DNA from: Rhinopomastus cyanomelas
Taxonomy: Eukaryota > Chordata > Aves > Bucerotiformes > Rhinopomastidae
Assembly: GCA_013400115.1 (NCBI GenBank)
Contig: VXBP01004064.1
Coordinates: forward strand, 186,194 to 250,193
Length of the DNA stretch: 64,000 nt
Direction: 5' to 3'
A program made the position numbers and the translations under genes. This document shows positions 45,153-56,815 of the stretch, piece after piece; within the stretch, counting starts at the first letter, position 1, and the number at the start of each line of letters is the position of its first letter. The notes beneath the pieces were generated by a model. That model was not told the DNA's origin. It was given only the letters and a program-made list of their open reading frames with translations, and ran no database searches.

Positions 45153-45555
45153 ATCACAGAATCACAGAATTATTGAGGCTGGAAAAGATCTCTAAGACCA
45201 TCAAGTCCAGCCTATGACCTAGCATCACTACATTGGCCAGACCGGGGCACAGCCAGGCTGTCTTTAAACACCTCCAGGGATGGGAATTCCACCACTGCCC
45301 TAGCCAGTCCATTCCAGGGTCTGATCACCCTTTCCATGAGGAAGGGCTTCCTAACATCCAACCTAACCTTCCCCTGGCAACTTTAGGCCCTGCTCTCTTG
45401 TCCTGGCACTAGTTGCCTGGGAGAAGAGCTCTAACTCCTACCTGACTACAACCTCCCTTCAGGGAGCTGTAGAGAAGGCAAAGGTGCCCCCTGAGTCTCC
45501 TCTTCTGCAGGCTAAAGATCTCTAAGCTACTTCAGCCTCTTCTCATCATTCTTTG
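45153..45555 (-). mobile_element. CR1 fragment, about 400 bp
   Basis: Antisense CR1: cacagaatcacagaattatt, ccatcaagtccagcctatga, cctaacatccaacctaacct and agtctcctcttctgcaggct. Confidence 0.94.
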
Positions 45556-45849
45556 CAGCACTCCCTGAAAACTCAGAAGCCAGAAGAGCCAGAATTTATA
45601 GCAGCAATAGTTTGATACTTCATAGGCATCTACTCTTTGACAACTTTGACAAACTTCTTTCTAATATCATACTTCGTGAAGACCTCTGACTTATACATAT
45701 TTTCCTGGTATTTCTCTGGAGGAACAGAACTGTGATCTTTTTTCTTATGCTCTCTCTGTTATTCTCCTCTCACTTTTTTGCAACTTTTTGTGGTGTTTGT
45801 AGTCACAGCTATCTCACTGAGACAGACATTTTCACATTGTTTTCCATTT
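45556..45849. other. Unassigned stretch
   Basis: No feature recognised. Confidence 0.35.
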
Positions 45850-46003
45850 GAAACAGGCTGCCCAGGGAGGAGATTGAGTCCCTATCCCGGGAAGTATTGA
45901 AGAGAATGTTGCTTTGAGATTTAGTGGTGCTGATAGGGCTGGGAAAAGGTTGGACTTTGTGATCTTGAAAATCTCTTCCAGCCTGTTCTATGATTCTATG
46001 ATC
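45850..46003 (+). mobile_element. CR1 3' end
   Basis: Sense CR1: gaaacaggctgcccagggag, gtggtgctgatagggctggg and cagcctgttctatgattcta. Confidence 0.92.
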
Positions 46004-46519
46004 CTTGTGTCTACTTTGCCTTCCAGTTCCAGCCTTTCTTTGCATACCATTGCACTTCACTGGTGTAAGATTAACCATAGCACAACAATGACAAAAATGA
46101 CTTTTTAATTGTTTTTATTCCTTTATTTTCTTCTGACAGACACAGAATAACTTTAGAAAATAATGAAAGTGAGTTGGTTTATAAATATTTGAGTCCTTCT
46201 TGCTTTTGAGAATTTTGGCAGGGGAATCACTTTCTGTACTAGAAGAATATTAACACTTATTTGAAATCATCGGGCCAAAAGCAGTTGCCTTTGTTGAAAG
46301 TTGTTTGGTTTATTTTTCCACATGTCCATAGGGTTGAGAAATGCTACAGCAAATACTTCTTTGTCGGTTCTGGAGAGAGAGAGAGGGAGAGACAGAGCAG
46401 CTCAGGTATCGCATCCTAGGTTGCCACCCAGTGGAGAAGACTGTAAATGCTTAGTGAAAGCACTGCTTGCTTTTGCTTGTTTCAAGTTGGATTTAAAAGG
46501 TGAACTACAGTAGTGTGGA
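46004..46519. other. Unassigned stretch with a GA-rich run
   Basis: A short GA-rich tract (gagagagagagggagaga, near 46375). No gene called. Confidence 0.4.
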
Positions 46520-46993
46520 AAATCATCATGGCTGGAAATGACCTCCAGGATCATCAAGTCCAACCCTCAGTCCAGCAGCTCCCTAACCCCTACACCATAG
46601 CTTCAAGTGATCTAGCTACTCAAGTTTTAAACACCTCCAGGGATGTGGACTCCACCACCTCCCTGGGCAGCCTGTGCCAGTGCCCAACTACTCTCTCAGG
46701 AAAGAGTTGCTGCCTTAGATCAAATTGAAATCTTCCCTCATGCAACCTAAGGCCATTTCCCCATATCATATCATTAGTAAATAGGGAGAAGAGGCCAGCA
46801 CCAGCCTCACTACCGCCTCTCTTCAGGTACCTGTAGAGAACAAGATCATCTCCTCTCAGCCTCCTCTTCTCTAGCCTAATTAACACAAGTTCCCTCAACA
46901 GCTCTTCACAGGGCCTGTTTTCCAGCCCTCTCTCCAGCCTTGTTGCCCTTCTCTGGCCCCACTCCAGCACCTCAGTGTCCTACTTATACTGTG
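46520..46993 (-). mobile_element. CR1 fragment with open ORF2 C-terminus
   Basis: Antisense CR1: aaatcatcatggctggaaat, ctgggcagcctgtgccagtg and ccactccagcacctcagtgt. The complement keeps a 116-codon open frame (46620-46970) for the ORF2 C-terminal region, so this copy is comparatively young. Confidence 0.94.
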
Positions 46994-48056
46994 AAAAAAG
47001 GTGAATGCCTCTGGGTTTTGTGTCTTTTCTCTAGACACTCACTGGTTTTAAGCAGTGTGTTCTATGCCGTATCATACCTAATACAATGATCCAGCTCCAT
47101 CTATATTTATGAAAAACCTGATGAATATGAGAGCAAATGAGCGCTGCGATTTGTATGTAATTCACGTCTTTTATTCTACAAAAAGATTGCAGCATTTTCA
47201 GGTCATAAATTGTGCTGTTAAAAACTCTTCCTTGGCAAACTTCATTCAGACTTTAAAGAGCTTTGAGGGGAAAAATATCCCAACCCTAAACTACCCAAAG
47301 CTGGTTTCCAATTTGTGTTACTGAATTATCTAACTTGTTCTACTGTTCTGAGTTACCTTCTAAATGTTTGAAATTGCTATACAGAGCTCATGCCAGCCAC
47401 TGGTATTGAAGTAGCAGTGTATCGTGAGGAAATAATTGAGTCTCTAAGAGAAGGAGAACAGCAGAGAAGGAGAAGAGCAGAGAAGGGTGAATAGAAGAAC
47501 ATCACAAAGCAAGGATACTGATGACTCTACAGAACAGAGAAATGGAAGCTAGTGACCAGTAACTTCCACAATAAATGCCTGCATAGCCATAATCCTGCCC
47601 TTAACAGTGATCCCAAGGGTGTCCAGAGTAGACCAAACACCAGTGGAGGATGACATTAGCCTGTAGCAGGCTGTGGCAATGACAACAGGCAAGTTAAAAA
47701 AGCACAATCCCAAGAGTTCTTTCTTTCTTTTTTTAGAAAGTTTAAAAGCAACAGAAGCTCAAAGTCCTTTTGAAAGTCTCCCTCACATCTTCAGCTGAAA
47801 AGAAGCCTCCTTATCTTGTCTATTACTTGGTATTTCACTTGTTCGGGTTCTTTCCCCAAAGCCTTTGCAGGAGAGAAGTGAGGAGGACAAGGCTGAGTCT
47901 GTATTAGCTCATGCAAGGTTTCCAAACATGAATAGAGAGATTTTGCTTCTTTAAAGTGCTCTTCACATTAGCATACTCTGTCTTTTACTGGTGGGAATAA
48001 AAGCTGTATCAGATAAGAAACTTTAGTGTATCTAAGCCCTATGCCTTAGTACATTT
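46994..48056. other. Unassigned stretch of 1.1 kb
   Basis: Includes a purine-rich segment (gaaggagaacagcagagaag, near 47451). No gene or transposon recognised. Confidence 0.4.
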
Positions 48057-48850
48057 CACAGAATCAGAATTGATTGGAAAAGATCTCTGAGCTCATCCAG
48101 CCCATGATCTAAAGACCACACCCAGTCTCTCCTTAAACACCCCCAGGCATGGGGACTCCACCACTACCCTGGGCAGTCCAGTCCACTGTCTGATCACCCT
48201 TTCCGGGAAGAGGGGCTTCCTAATATCCAACCTAACCCACCCATGGCAACTTCAGGCCCTGCCCTCTCATTGACCAGCCTGTCCAGATCTCTCTGCAGCA
48301 TCTTCCTCCCCTACAGCAGATCGACACTGTCCCCCCAGCTTGGTGTGATACACAAATTTACTAAGGGTAGACTCCATCCCTTCATCCATGTCATCAATAA
48401 AGATGTTGAATAGGACTGGGCCCAGCACTGATCCCTGGAGGACAGCACTGGTCACTGGACACCAACTAGATGCAGCACCATTCACAGCCACTCTCTGTGC
48501 TTGGTCATCCAGCCATTTTTTCACCTAATGAACGGTGCACCCATCCAAGCCATGGGGTGCCAGCTTTTCCAGGAGGATGCTGTGGGTGACTGTGTCTGAG
48601 GCTTTGCTGAAGTCTAGGCAGACCACATCCACCACCTTCCCCTCATCTGGTGGTTGGGTCACCCAGTCGTAGAATGAGATCAAATTGATTAGGCAGGACC
48701 TTCCTTTCCCAAACCCATGCCGGCTGTGCCTGATCCCCTGGTTGCCTTGTGTCTGCTGCTTAATGGCACTTGGGATGATCTGCTCCATCACCTGGCCAGG
48801 CACTGAGGTCAGGCTGACAGGCCTAGAGTTATCCAGATCTTCCTTCCTTC
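48057..48850 (-). mobile_element. CR1 with 3' end joined to the RT domain (internal deletion)
   Basis: Antisense CR1. The 3' portion (cagaatcagaattgattgga to ggcaacttcaggccctgccc) runs, at about 48270, straight into the reverse transcriptase (tgtccagatctctctgcagc onward), so several hundred bases between RT and the C-terminus are missing. 5'-truncated near ccagatcttccttcc. Confidence 0.94.
48267..48803 (-). pseudogene. CR1 ORF2 reverse-transcriptase remnant
   Basis: Two open pieces (48525-48803 and 48267-48524) cover RT motifs in order: HGFGKGRSCLINLI, VCLDFSKASDTV (motif A with its Asp), QGSVLGPVLFNIFIDD (motif B region), then KFVYHTKLGG where active copies have F-A-D-D-T. The catalytic Asp pair is therefore lost. 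A stop and frame change separate the pieces. It cannot encode a working enzyme. Confidence 0.9.
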
Positions 48851-49029
48851 CTTATTGTTTGCAGCGTGAATCAGACTAGTGCATGCTGATACCTTTTCCA
48901 AAGTAAAAGCATACATGAAGCAGCTGCAGTTCAGGATTGCTAAAGGGAACAGAAGGTAATACTGTTTGTAATTTGGTTTTGCCTCATATGACTAACTTCT
49001 GTTATTACCTGGGCCTCAGAAACCATGAA

Positions 49030-49400
49030 AAGCCAGGGTTGGGAAGGAGTCTCTGGAATTATTAGTCCAAACTTCACTATGAATTCAGAGCTATAGATTA
49101 TGTTGTTCAGGAGTCCATCAAGCTGAATCTTTTAGATTTGTAAGGATCTCACCAATGTCCTGAGCAACTTATTCCAATATTTAACTGACCACAGGGTGCT
49201 TTTCGTTTCATCCAGACACTAAGCATTTCCCATGAGCAACTTGTGCCTGTTGTCTCTTGTCCTGTAACTGTGCAACCTTGTGAGAAGAGCATCTTCTCCT
49301 TCTCTGTGCCTGGACTTTCCCAGGCTGAAACAACACAACTTGTTCAGCCTCTCTTCATACGTCAAGTACAGCTTCTTATTAATCTTGGAGACATCTTTAA
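49030..49400 (-). mobile_element. Older, diverged CR1 fragment
   Basis: Antisense, less similar to the rest: ccagggttgggaaggagtct, cctgttgtctcttgtcctgt, cttgtgagaagagcatcttc and cttgttcagcctctcttcat. It probably belongs to an older subfamily. Confidence 0.75.
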
Positions 49401-49596
49401 TGATTCACTCTGCTTTTTAGGCAGAGAAAGGCCCTTGTGTTGCTGTGCCAATTGCAGTTACGGTTTTGTTCTATTTTTTGTCTTCTGTGTGCTGTCTTCA
49501 GTGTAATTTGGGAAGGTAAAATAGGTGCTCATCTTTAACATGACCTCTCTTTCTTAAACTTTGGACAGATCGTGGTCTTTTTCTAAGACCAACCAC

Positions 49597-49998
49597 ATAA
49601 TCCTAGAATGGCCAGGGTTGGAAGGGACCTCAAAGATCATCTAGTTCCAATCCCCCTGCACAGGCAGAGACACCTTCACTAGAGCAGGATACTCAGGGCC
49701 AGAACCAACCTGACCTTCAACACTTCTACCAACTGGGGCAGCCACGACTGCCTTGGGCAACCTGTTCCAGCATCTCACCACCCTCACAGGAAAGAATTTT
49801 CTCCTCATGTCCAATCTCAGTCTCCCTTCTCCAAGTCTGGAACCCCTTCCTCTTGTCCTCTCACTACCCACCCATGTCAAAAACCCTCCCCCAGCTTGCT
49901 TGTAGCCCCCTTCCTTCAGATATTGGAAAGCTGCTCTGAAGTCACCTGGGAGCCTCCTCTTCTCCAGGGTCAACAACTCCAACTTTCTAAGCCTGTCA
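49597..49998 (-). mobile_element. CR1 fragment, left part of an interrupted copy
   Basis: Antisense CR1 from cataatcctagaatggccag to aactttctaagcctgtc. Its continuation (cctcataggggaggtgcttc) is found at about 50664, after a nested insertion. Confidence 0.92.
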
Positions 49999-50663
49999 CA
50001 GAATCATAGAATCACCGAATCATTAGGGATTGGAAGGGAACTCGAGAGATCATCCAGTCCAATCCCCCTGTCACAGCAGGATCACCCAGACCAAGTTGCA
50101 CAGGAACACATCCAGGTGAGTCTCAGAGTGGCTTAGCAATGACTTCCGCTTTCTCCCTTAGCACTCGTGGGTGCATCCCATCTGGGCCCCTGGGCCTGTG
50201 TACATCCAGTTTGATCAACTTAGCCCTAACCCAGTCCTCATCAACCAAACCAGGCTCCTCTCTTGCCTTGACTTCCTCTGGAGTCTCAGCAGTCTGGGTC
50301 TTGATATCAAGGCAGCCCCCAGAAGTATAGACAGAGGCAAAGAAGGTGTTCAGTGTCTCTGCTTTCTCTATATCCTCTGTCTCCAGGGCACCCACCTCAT
50401 TCAGCAGGGGCCCTATATTGCCTCTAGTTTTAGTTTTACCTGCAACGTATTTGAAGAAGCCCTTTATGTTGCCCTTGACCTCTCTTGCAAGGTTTAATTC
50501 CAAGGAGGCCTTGGCTTTCCTAGTTGCATCCTTACATTCTCTCACCAGAGCCTTATAATCACCCCAAGTGGCCATCCCCTCCTTCCATGACCTATAGGCT
50601 TTCTTCTTGGAATGCTCTTTTCTTGTGCTTCAAGAAAGCAGTCTTTGAATGTTAACCATATGT
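49999..50663 (-). mobile_element. CR1 nested in another CR1, tail joined to pre-RT region
   Basis: Antisense CR1. About 130 bp of 3' tail (acagaatcatagaatcaccg to caggaacacatccaggtgag) is followed directly by the ORF2 segment upstream of the RT, so most of the RT and C-terminus is missing. It interrupts the copy at 49597-50825. Left and right junctions share tgtc, a possible short target duplication. Confidence 0.92.
50123..50575 (-). pseudogene. CR1 ORF2 linker between endonuclease and RT
   Basis: A 150-codon open frame. The complement contains GFFKYVAGKTKTRGNIGPLL and HRPRGPDGMHPRVLRE, the conserved segment just before the RT fingers in CR1. It is the longest intact ORF2 piece in this part of the window, but it lacks the catalytic domain. 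Confidence 0.9.
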
Positions 50664-50825
50664 CCTCATAGGGGAGGTGCTTCAGTCCTCTGATCATTTG
50701 AGTTGCTCTCATCTGGACCTGTCCCAGGTGCTCTCTGTCCTTCTGATGTTAGACCCCCTGGAACTGGACCCAGTACTGCAGGTGGGGTCTCACCAATACT
50801 GAGTAGAGGGAGAGAATCTCTTCCA
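50664..50825 (-). mobile_element. CR1 fragment, right part of the interrupted copy
   Basis: Antisense CR1: cctcataggggaggtgcttc, gatcatttgagttgctctca and aactggacccagtactgca. It continues the element broken at 49998. Confidence 0.9.
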
Positions 50826-51344
50826 TCATTATTCAGAATGAGTTTTATTTGTTCATGTTCTTTAAGATTGCAACACAGCATAAGGGTGTGGGATCTGGGT
50901 TTATTTCTTTGGGTTTGTGTATGCTTGTAATCACAGCTGTGCAAAGTATGGTGAGCTATTTTAAATGCTTGTTATACAATTGTATATAGTAAATGATTAG
51001 TAGGGTGCAACTGGCAGCAGCTACAATGTGGGAGACTTCTCAGAGGAGAAAACAAAATCCCACTCATTTTAAATTTGGAGTGTATAGGCAGAAACTCAGG
51101 AGCACTTCTTTCCTCCTAAAGTATGGACCTGTCACTGACCTGCTTTCTTCTTGGTTGAGCAGATCCAGGTGCCTGCATGGTAGCAGTTTAGTTTGCATGA
51201 GGAGTGTGCTTTTGAAGTCAGTATTTCATTCACAGTATCACATTCTCTCCAGTTGTACTTGACTTCATGGTATGGAGTTATCTTAGGGCATATAAACTTG
51301 ATGGTAAGGTGTGCTTGAAAATTCCATCAAATACACCCCAAATA
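50826..51344. other. Unassigned stretch
   Basis: No feature recognised. Confidence 0.4.
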
Positions 51345-52292
51345 CTAATGGGCATTCTGGTTTTGGTGACAATTTCCTGATGCAAATGGTAGAGGAGCCC
51401 ACTAGGAGAGGAGCACTGCTGGATCATGTACTCACCAACAAGGTGGGTCTGGTTAAAGCAATGAAGATTGAGTGAAGCCTTGGTTGCAGTGACCATAAGA
51501 TGGTTAAGTTCAAGGTCTTGTGTGGTGGGAACAGAATAGCTAGAAGAATCACAACCCTGGATTTCAGGAGGGCCGACTTTGGCCTTTTCAAGCAATTGCT
51601 AGGGGACATCCCATGGGACAGGGCACTGACGGATAAAGGGGCCAAAGATAGTTGGTTAACATTCAAAGACCACTTATTTGAAGCCCAATAAGGGTGAAGG
51701 GTGGCCAAGAAGGCCAACAGCATCCTGTCCTGCACTGGGAACAGTGTAATCAGCAGGAGTAGGGGTGTGATGGTTCTCCTGTACTCTGCATTCATGAGAC
51801 TGCACATTGAGTGCTGGGTACATTTTTGGGCACCACAGGATAAAGACAACACTGAGGGCCTGGAGCGGGTCCAGAGACAGGCAATGAGACTGAGGAGAAT
51901 TCTGGCAAACAGGCCTTACAAACAGCAGCTGAGGGAACTGAGGTTATGTAGTCTAAAGAAGAGGAGTCTGAGAGGAGACCTTCTTGCACTCTACATCTAC
52001 CTGAAGGAAGTTTGAAATTCTCTCAAATTACAATCATATGACAATGGGAAATGTCCTCAAGTTGCATCAGGAAGGTTTAGATTGGATCTTCGGAAGAAGT
52101 TATTTTCTGAGACACTGCTTTGGCACTGGAACAGGCTGCCTAGGGAGGTGGTGGAGTCACCATCCCTGGAGGTGTTTAAAAACCGAGTAGCTAGAGCACT
52201 TGAGGCCATGGTGTAGGGGTTAGAGAGCTGTTAGGATGAGGGCTGGACTTGCAGATCCTGGAGATCCTTTCCAGCTGTAATGATCATATGAC
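51345..52292 (+). mobile_element. CR1 lacking the RT: endonuclease end joined to the 3' third
   Basis: Sense CR1. The first part (to about 51690) is the end of the endonuclease and the linker (ggatcatgtactcaccaaca, ggatttcaggagggccgact). At about 51695 it jumps to gtggccaagaaggccaacag, 3' of the RT, and continues to the tail agctgtaatgatcatatgac. The RT-coding kilobase is absent. Confidence 0.92.
51420..51690 (+). pseudogene. CR1 ORF2 endonuclease/linker remnant
   Basis: Translation gives LDHVLTNKVGLVKAM, then after a stop MVKFKVLCGGNR and LDFRRADFGLFKQLLGDIPW, the conserved region following the CR1 endonuclease. It carries an in-frame stop and is cut off at about 51690. Confidence 0.85.
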
Positions 52293-52370
52293 TGAGACTG
52301 GAAAAGACCTCTGAGATCATCAAGGCCAGCCATGACCTGAGCCCATGACAAAATACTGGGCCCTAGGCAG
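52293..52370 (-). mobile_element. CR1 3' tail fragment
   Basis: Antisense: tgagactggaaaagacctct, gagatcatcaaggccagcc. It abuts the + strand CR1 tail, giving a tail-to-tail pair. Confidence 0.82.
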
Positions 52371-53344
52371 GAAGTTTTTGCAGAAGCACTTTGCTGTAGA
52401 TTTGTTTTTACAGAACTGGACCACTTGCTGTTTTGGGACTAGATGTGGATAGCTTTGCACGTGTGTGGGAGGAAGGGAGACTGGTAGGAAAACCATGGGA
52501 CAAACCCTGGCAGTTACAGACACATGAGTGGTGTTGTCTGGATTTCCTTAAGAGGAAATAAAAAATAAATTGGAGGAGAGATGTGTCCTGAAGATATTTG
52601 TATGCAGAATATTGCCTGTTCATGATTCTAGGAGTCATTATTTTAATGGATTATAATTAACAATTAGCATCCTTGTTAAAAAAGGATCTTTATACTTGCA
52701 TTGAGAAGAGACTTGTTAACTTATAGGAGGGAACTGTTCAATTATATGCTTGATATAAAGAGTTATGATTCTTTGAAATAATCATGTTTATAGCAACAAA
52801 AACCTTTTAATGAGCTGTGATGAACTTCAGTAGAGAAGAATAAAGGGAAACACTTTTCTCCAAAATAGAAGACATGATCTGCTGTTTCATTGAGACAACC
52901 AACGCCTACAACCCATTGTTTTGGGATGTTTTTCAGCCATAATTGCCCTGTCAGTTACAATTAGAGGTGTTAATGTAACTGTGAAACACTACAAATGACT
53001 TGTGGCTTTTGCTCCTCAGCTGGTCTTGCACAACAAGGTATCAGAATGGCACAGAGCTCTTGCTGAGTCTATTATTAAGGTTTGGTTGTTACACTCCCTG
53101 CGTGCGGTTAGTCACACAGTATGGGTTCAGTATTATGGGTGTAAAGATGCAGGGAGCAGAATGATTTAATCCTTTAAAGGAAGGGGAAAGTTCTTTATGC
53201 ATTGGGCACTTTTCCTGAAGTAGCTGCAGCTAGAATGAGAATTTTTCTAGCTGTCCTGGTTAAAAAACATCACTGTTTTTAACCAAGTGCTTATTTGTAT
53301 GGAAACCCATGGTTTTTTTTCAGTAATGCTACAGTAATGCTCCC
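52371..53344. other. Unassigned stretch of about 1 kb
   Basis: A+T-rich. No feature recognised. Confidence 0.4.
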
Positions 53345-53580
53345 AGGGATGAGGCAGCCACAAATGCCTTGGGCAACACATTTCAGCATCTCAGCACCCT
53401 CACAGGAAAGAATTTGTTCCTCACGTCCAACCTCAATCTCCCTTCTCCAAGTCTGGAATCCTTTCCCCTTGCCCTCTCTCTACACACCCATGTAAAAAGC
53501 CTTCCCCCCAGCTTTATTTTATCCCCCTTCAACTATTGGAAAGCTGCTAGAAGGTCGCCTGGGAGCCTCCTCTCTGCATG
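53345..53580 (-). mobile_element. CR1 fragment without tail
   Basis: Antisense CR1: gaggcagccacaaatgcctt, accctcacaggaaagaattt and ggaaagctgctagaaggtcg. Confidence 0.92.
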
Positions 53581-53929
53581 TGTCAACTTAGTACAGTGTT
53601 AAAGACCAAGCAGCAAATTTGTCTGTTCTATGATGTGAAGGAATTATAATAGCCTACAGGTGCCCCTTTTCTATGAAAACAGTTTGATTTTCAGTATTTC
53701 TTAGATATCCGAAGTGTTTTGAGCAGTAGACTGCAACACTGCTCTTGTCACCGTAAAAATACTTTGTGAAATATTGCTCTTGCTGAAGGGAAACGTTTCA
53801 CCAACTGGCATGTATGCATGCTTGGATGATGGCAGGAGAAGAAAGCAGGACCTTTTTCTGTTCTAAAACATCTTGAGGATGAGGCTTTCATGTTTGCGGC
53901 TGTAGGACATCCTAGTGGGAGGAGTAGAC
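53581..53929. other. Unassigned stretch
   Basis: No feature recognised. The 159-codon minus-strand frame (53748-54227) spans this and the ERV-like relic and shows no domain. Confidence 0.35.
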
Positions 53930-54600
53930 TGTCATGGTTTTTAATCCAGTGTAATGCAGCTTCTCCCACAAGCTTGCCCTCTGGGTGGGAAAAGGTATGA
54001 CAAAAGGTTTGAGGGAGGAGAGAAAGAACAGGGAGCGCCCACTGACTTCTTGTGGTTACTGGGCTAAGGACAGAGCATTGGGAAACCAAAACAGAATTTA
54101 AGCAACTGAAACCCATCATGAGTTGTAGAGATATGTGTGCTTCCTGCATACAGCTTCCTGAGCCCGGGTCTGCTACCTCCTTTCCCTCAGCGGGGAAGAA
54201 CCCCTGGAAGTCCTTCCTTGTGGCCATGTGTCAACCTCCATGGAAGACAAATCCTCCATGAGCTCATTCAGCTGATGTGGGGATCTCCCATGGGCTGTGG
54301 GTCTTCCCAGCGATGAACTGCTCCAGCCTGGGTCTTTTCCTCAGAGGCACAGTCTTTCTCTGGATCCATCCCCTGCTTACATATCTTTTCTACATGGTTT
54401 TGCAGGCACTCTTCTCCTCTGATTTCTGAGGTCTCCAAAGGCCATCCATTTCAACTCTCACCATGACTCAAAAAGCCTGATTAGGTTTGTCTGCCTCCTC
54501 TCTGCCTGCTCACTGAGATGAACAACCACATGGCTGCATCTCTCACCCCCCAAACAAAAGGCATCTTCCCCAAAAAACTCTCAAACAAACAGGAAACAGG
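53930..54600 (+). mobile_element. Decayed ERV-like relic
   Basis: Segments such as gtcatggtttttaatccag and gatctcccatgggctgtggg followed by gaactgctccagcctgggtc resemble non-coding parts of endogenous retroviruses common in birds. No open gag, pol or env remnant is seen and the ends are not defined. Orientation is from this resemblance only. Confidence 0.45.
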
Positions 54601-55516
54601 AACAGGAATTTGCCCAAAGGATTTCACCTCGTAAATGTGCTAATCACAACGGTGCTGCCATAGCCATAGGTGACTTTGACTCAGAGCTGTGGGAAGCTGT
54701 ACACAAAGCTTCTCACAGGGGATGTGCCTGGAACCCCTTGCCCCTCTATAGACTCAAACTACAACAAACACTTGGAGTCTGAAAAGGCTACCTATCAGTA
54801 CTGCCACAACATGATTGTTCAGGTGCCTTGGTTCTGCAAAAACGGGGAATAATGGATTATGGTCTTAACCTGTGCTTCAGGCATCTAATTTTGAGCTTTT
54901 TCCCAGGCTAAGCTTCTTAGTCTTTCCAAACAGCAAATAGAGCTGGACAGACTCTGAAGGATAGTGATTGGGAAGCTCTAAGTGAATCTTCTTCTCTAAG
55001 CAGCTCTTTTGAAGAAGCACCTCCTTTTCTCCCAAGATAACATAGGACAGCCAAATCCCTCTAGTTTGTCTTTCTTGCAGGCTTACTGCCTCTTGACTAT
55101 GTCATCTGCTTAAAAACTTGGAACATGGAAAGGCATTTTGGTAGGTAAATGCAGTGAGAGGAATTCTGATGAAATCAAAGGAGCTGCTTGTGTGTGCAAC
55201 TGCTCACAAAGCGAGTGGTTGCAAAGCTGGGCTTTTAGATAATGAAGTCTTTGAGGAAGAAGCTCTCTGTTTGGCAGAGTTATTTATTAAATAAATAGCA
55301 CCAGCAAGCTCTAGTTTTACAGTAAATAATGCTAGTATTTCTTTTCATGTTTGTATTTAGATAAAAACGTGTTTGTGCTGAAGTTCTTGAAAAGATGAAC
55401 TGAAATAGTAAGAGCTGTACAGTCACTCAGATATTTCACGTGTGCTTTTCACCAGAGGATGACAGTTTTACTTTCGTGTAAAGGCAGCTCTGATAACCAG
55501 AGAAAGGGCTATGCTG
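54601..55516. other. Unassigned stretch
   Basis: A 60-codon frame at 54670-54852 has no splice signals or recognisable domain. No other feature seen. Confidence 0.4.
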
Positions 55517-55680
55517 CTTGCATCTCTGCAAGAAAAACCCCAGGTACCAGTATAGATTGGGAACTGACCTGTTGGAGAGCAGTGTAGGAGAAAGGGACCT
55601 GGGGGTCCTGTTGGACAGCAGGATGACCAGGCGTCAGCAATGGGCCTTGTGACCAAGAAGGCCAATGGCCTTCAAAAGCC
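55517..55680 (+). mobile_element. CR1 internal fragment
   Basis: Sense CR1: gaaaaaccccaggtaccagt, gtaggagaaagggacctggg and ccaagaaggccaatggcct. No tail. Confidence 0.9.
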
Positions 55681-56342
55681 ATGGGGTCCAACTCTCAATT
55701 TTCTTACATGAATTTTCAGATGCTAATTCTTGAGTGGCATCTCTCAATCATCAGGCTTTACCTGATGTAGCTACATCTTTTCCCCTAGTATTTTTACATC
55801 TTCACATTGTCTTCACTTCGGCTATTTGTGCAGGATGTTTGAAAAATACCTTAGCTACTGAAGAAATAATTCTAAACTAAAAAAAACTAGAAAAAAAACA
55901 TAAGAAACTTAATGGAGAAAAGTCCAATTAACTACAGGCAGAGAGATAAGTGCTGTGCTCATTCCACACTTACTGATTAGGTAATAGCTCTCCAAGAAAA
56001 GCTGAAGGAGCTGTTCTAGATCACAGAATATATATCGAGGGAGACACGGTGTTGGGAAAGTGCCCAGTATTTATCTCAGTATTTAACTGTCGTATGTATT
56101 CTGCTCTATTCAGCATTAAAACAGGCTCAGAGTAGTGCCGGGGTAAGCAGAGCATGAAAAGAACAAGTTCATGCTGAGATCTGTAAGATGTGGTATTCAC
56201 ACAGCAATGTTGTGCTGTGCTCTGCTCACAGAGTTTTGGGTCTGTTATCTCTTTCCTAACGTTTTTGTATGACATTTGCACCATAAGTACTGACGAGTGG
56301 AGTTGCTTTAAGGAAAAAGAGAAGGATCACTGTGGGAAAGAT
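55681..56342. other. Unassigned stretch
   Basis: A-rich in part (55870-55915). No feature recognised. Confidence 0.4.
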
Positions 56343-56815
56343 ACAGAATCGCAGTTATAGAGGCTGGAAAAGCCCTCTGAGTCCATCCAGCCCAGCCCAG
56401 GACCTAACATCACTACACTGGCCTGACCAGGGCACTAAGGGCCACAGCCAGGCTATTCTTAAACACCTCCAGGGATAGGGACTCCACCACTGCCCTGGGC
56501 AGTCCATTCCAGGCTCTGATCCCCCCTTTTCCTCAGGCTAAATACACCCAGGTCTCTCAGCCTCTTCTCATCAAACTTTCCCTCCAGTCGCTTCCCCATC
56601 CTCTTTGCTCCTCTCGACATGCTCCAGCCCCTCAATATCTTTCCTAAAGTGAGGGGCTCAGAACTGCCCTCAATACTCCAGGGGAGGCCTCCCCAGTGCC
56701 TAGTCCAGGGGGAGAATTGCATCCCTAGTCCTGCTGGCCCCACTATTGCTGATACAAGCCAGGATGCCATTGGCCTTTTGAGCCACCTGGGCACCCTGCT
56801 GGCTCCTGTTCAATC
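56343..56815 (-). mobile_element. CR1 fragment with internal deletion
   Basis: Antisense CR1: acagaatcgcagttatagag and ccattccaggctctgatccc, then a jump at about 56524 to ttttcctcaggctaaataca, ending gctggctcctgttcaatc. Confidence 0.93.

Noticed and set aside
46370..46400. GA-rich run as a possible regulatory GAGA site
   Set aside because: Too short and simple to distinguish from a microsatellite remnant.
53748..54227. 159-codon minus-strand frame
   Set aside because: No domain, no splice context, and partly antisense to the ERV-like relic.
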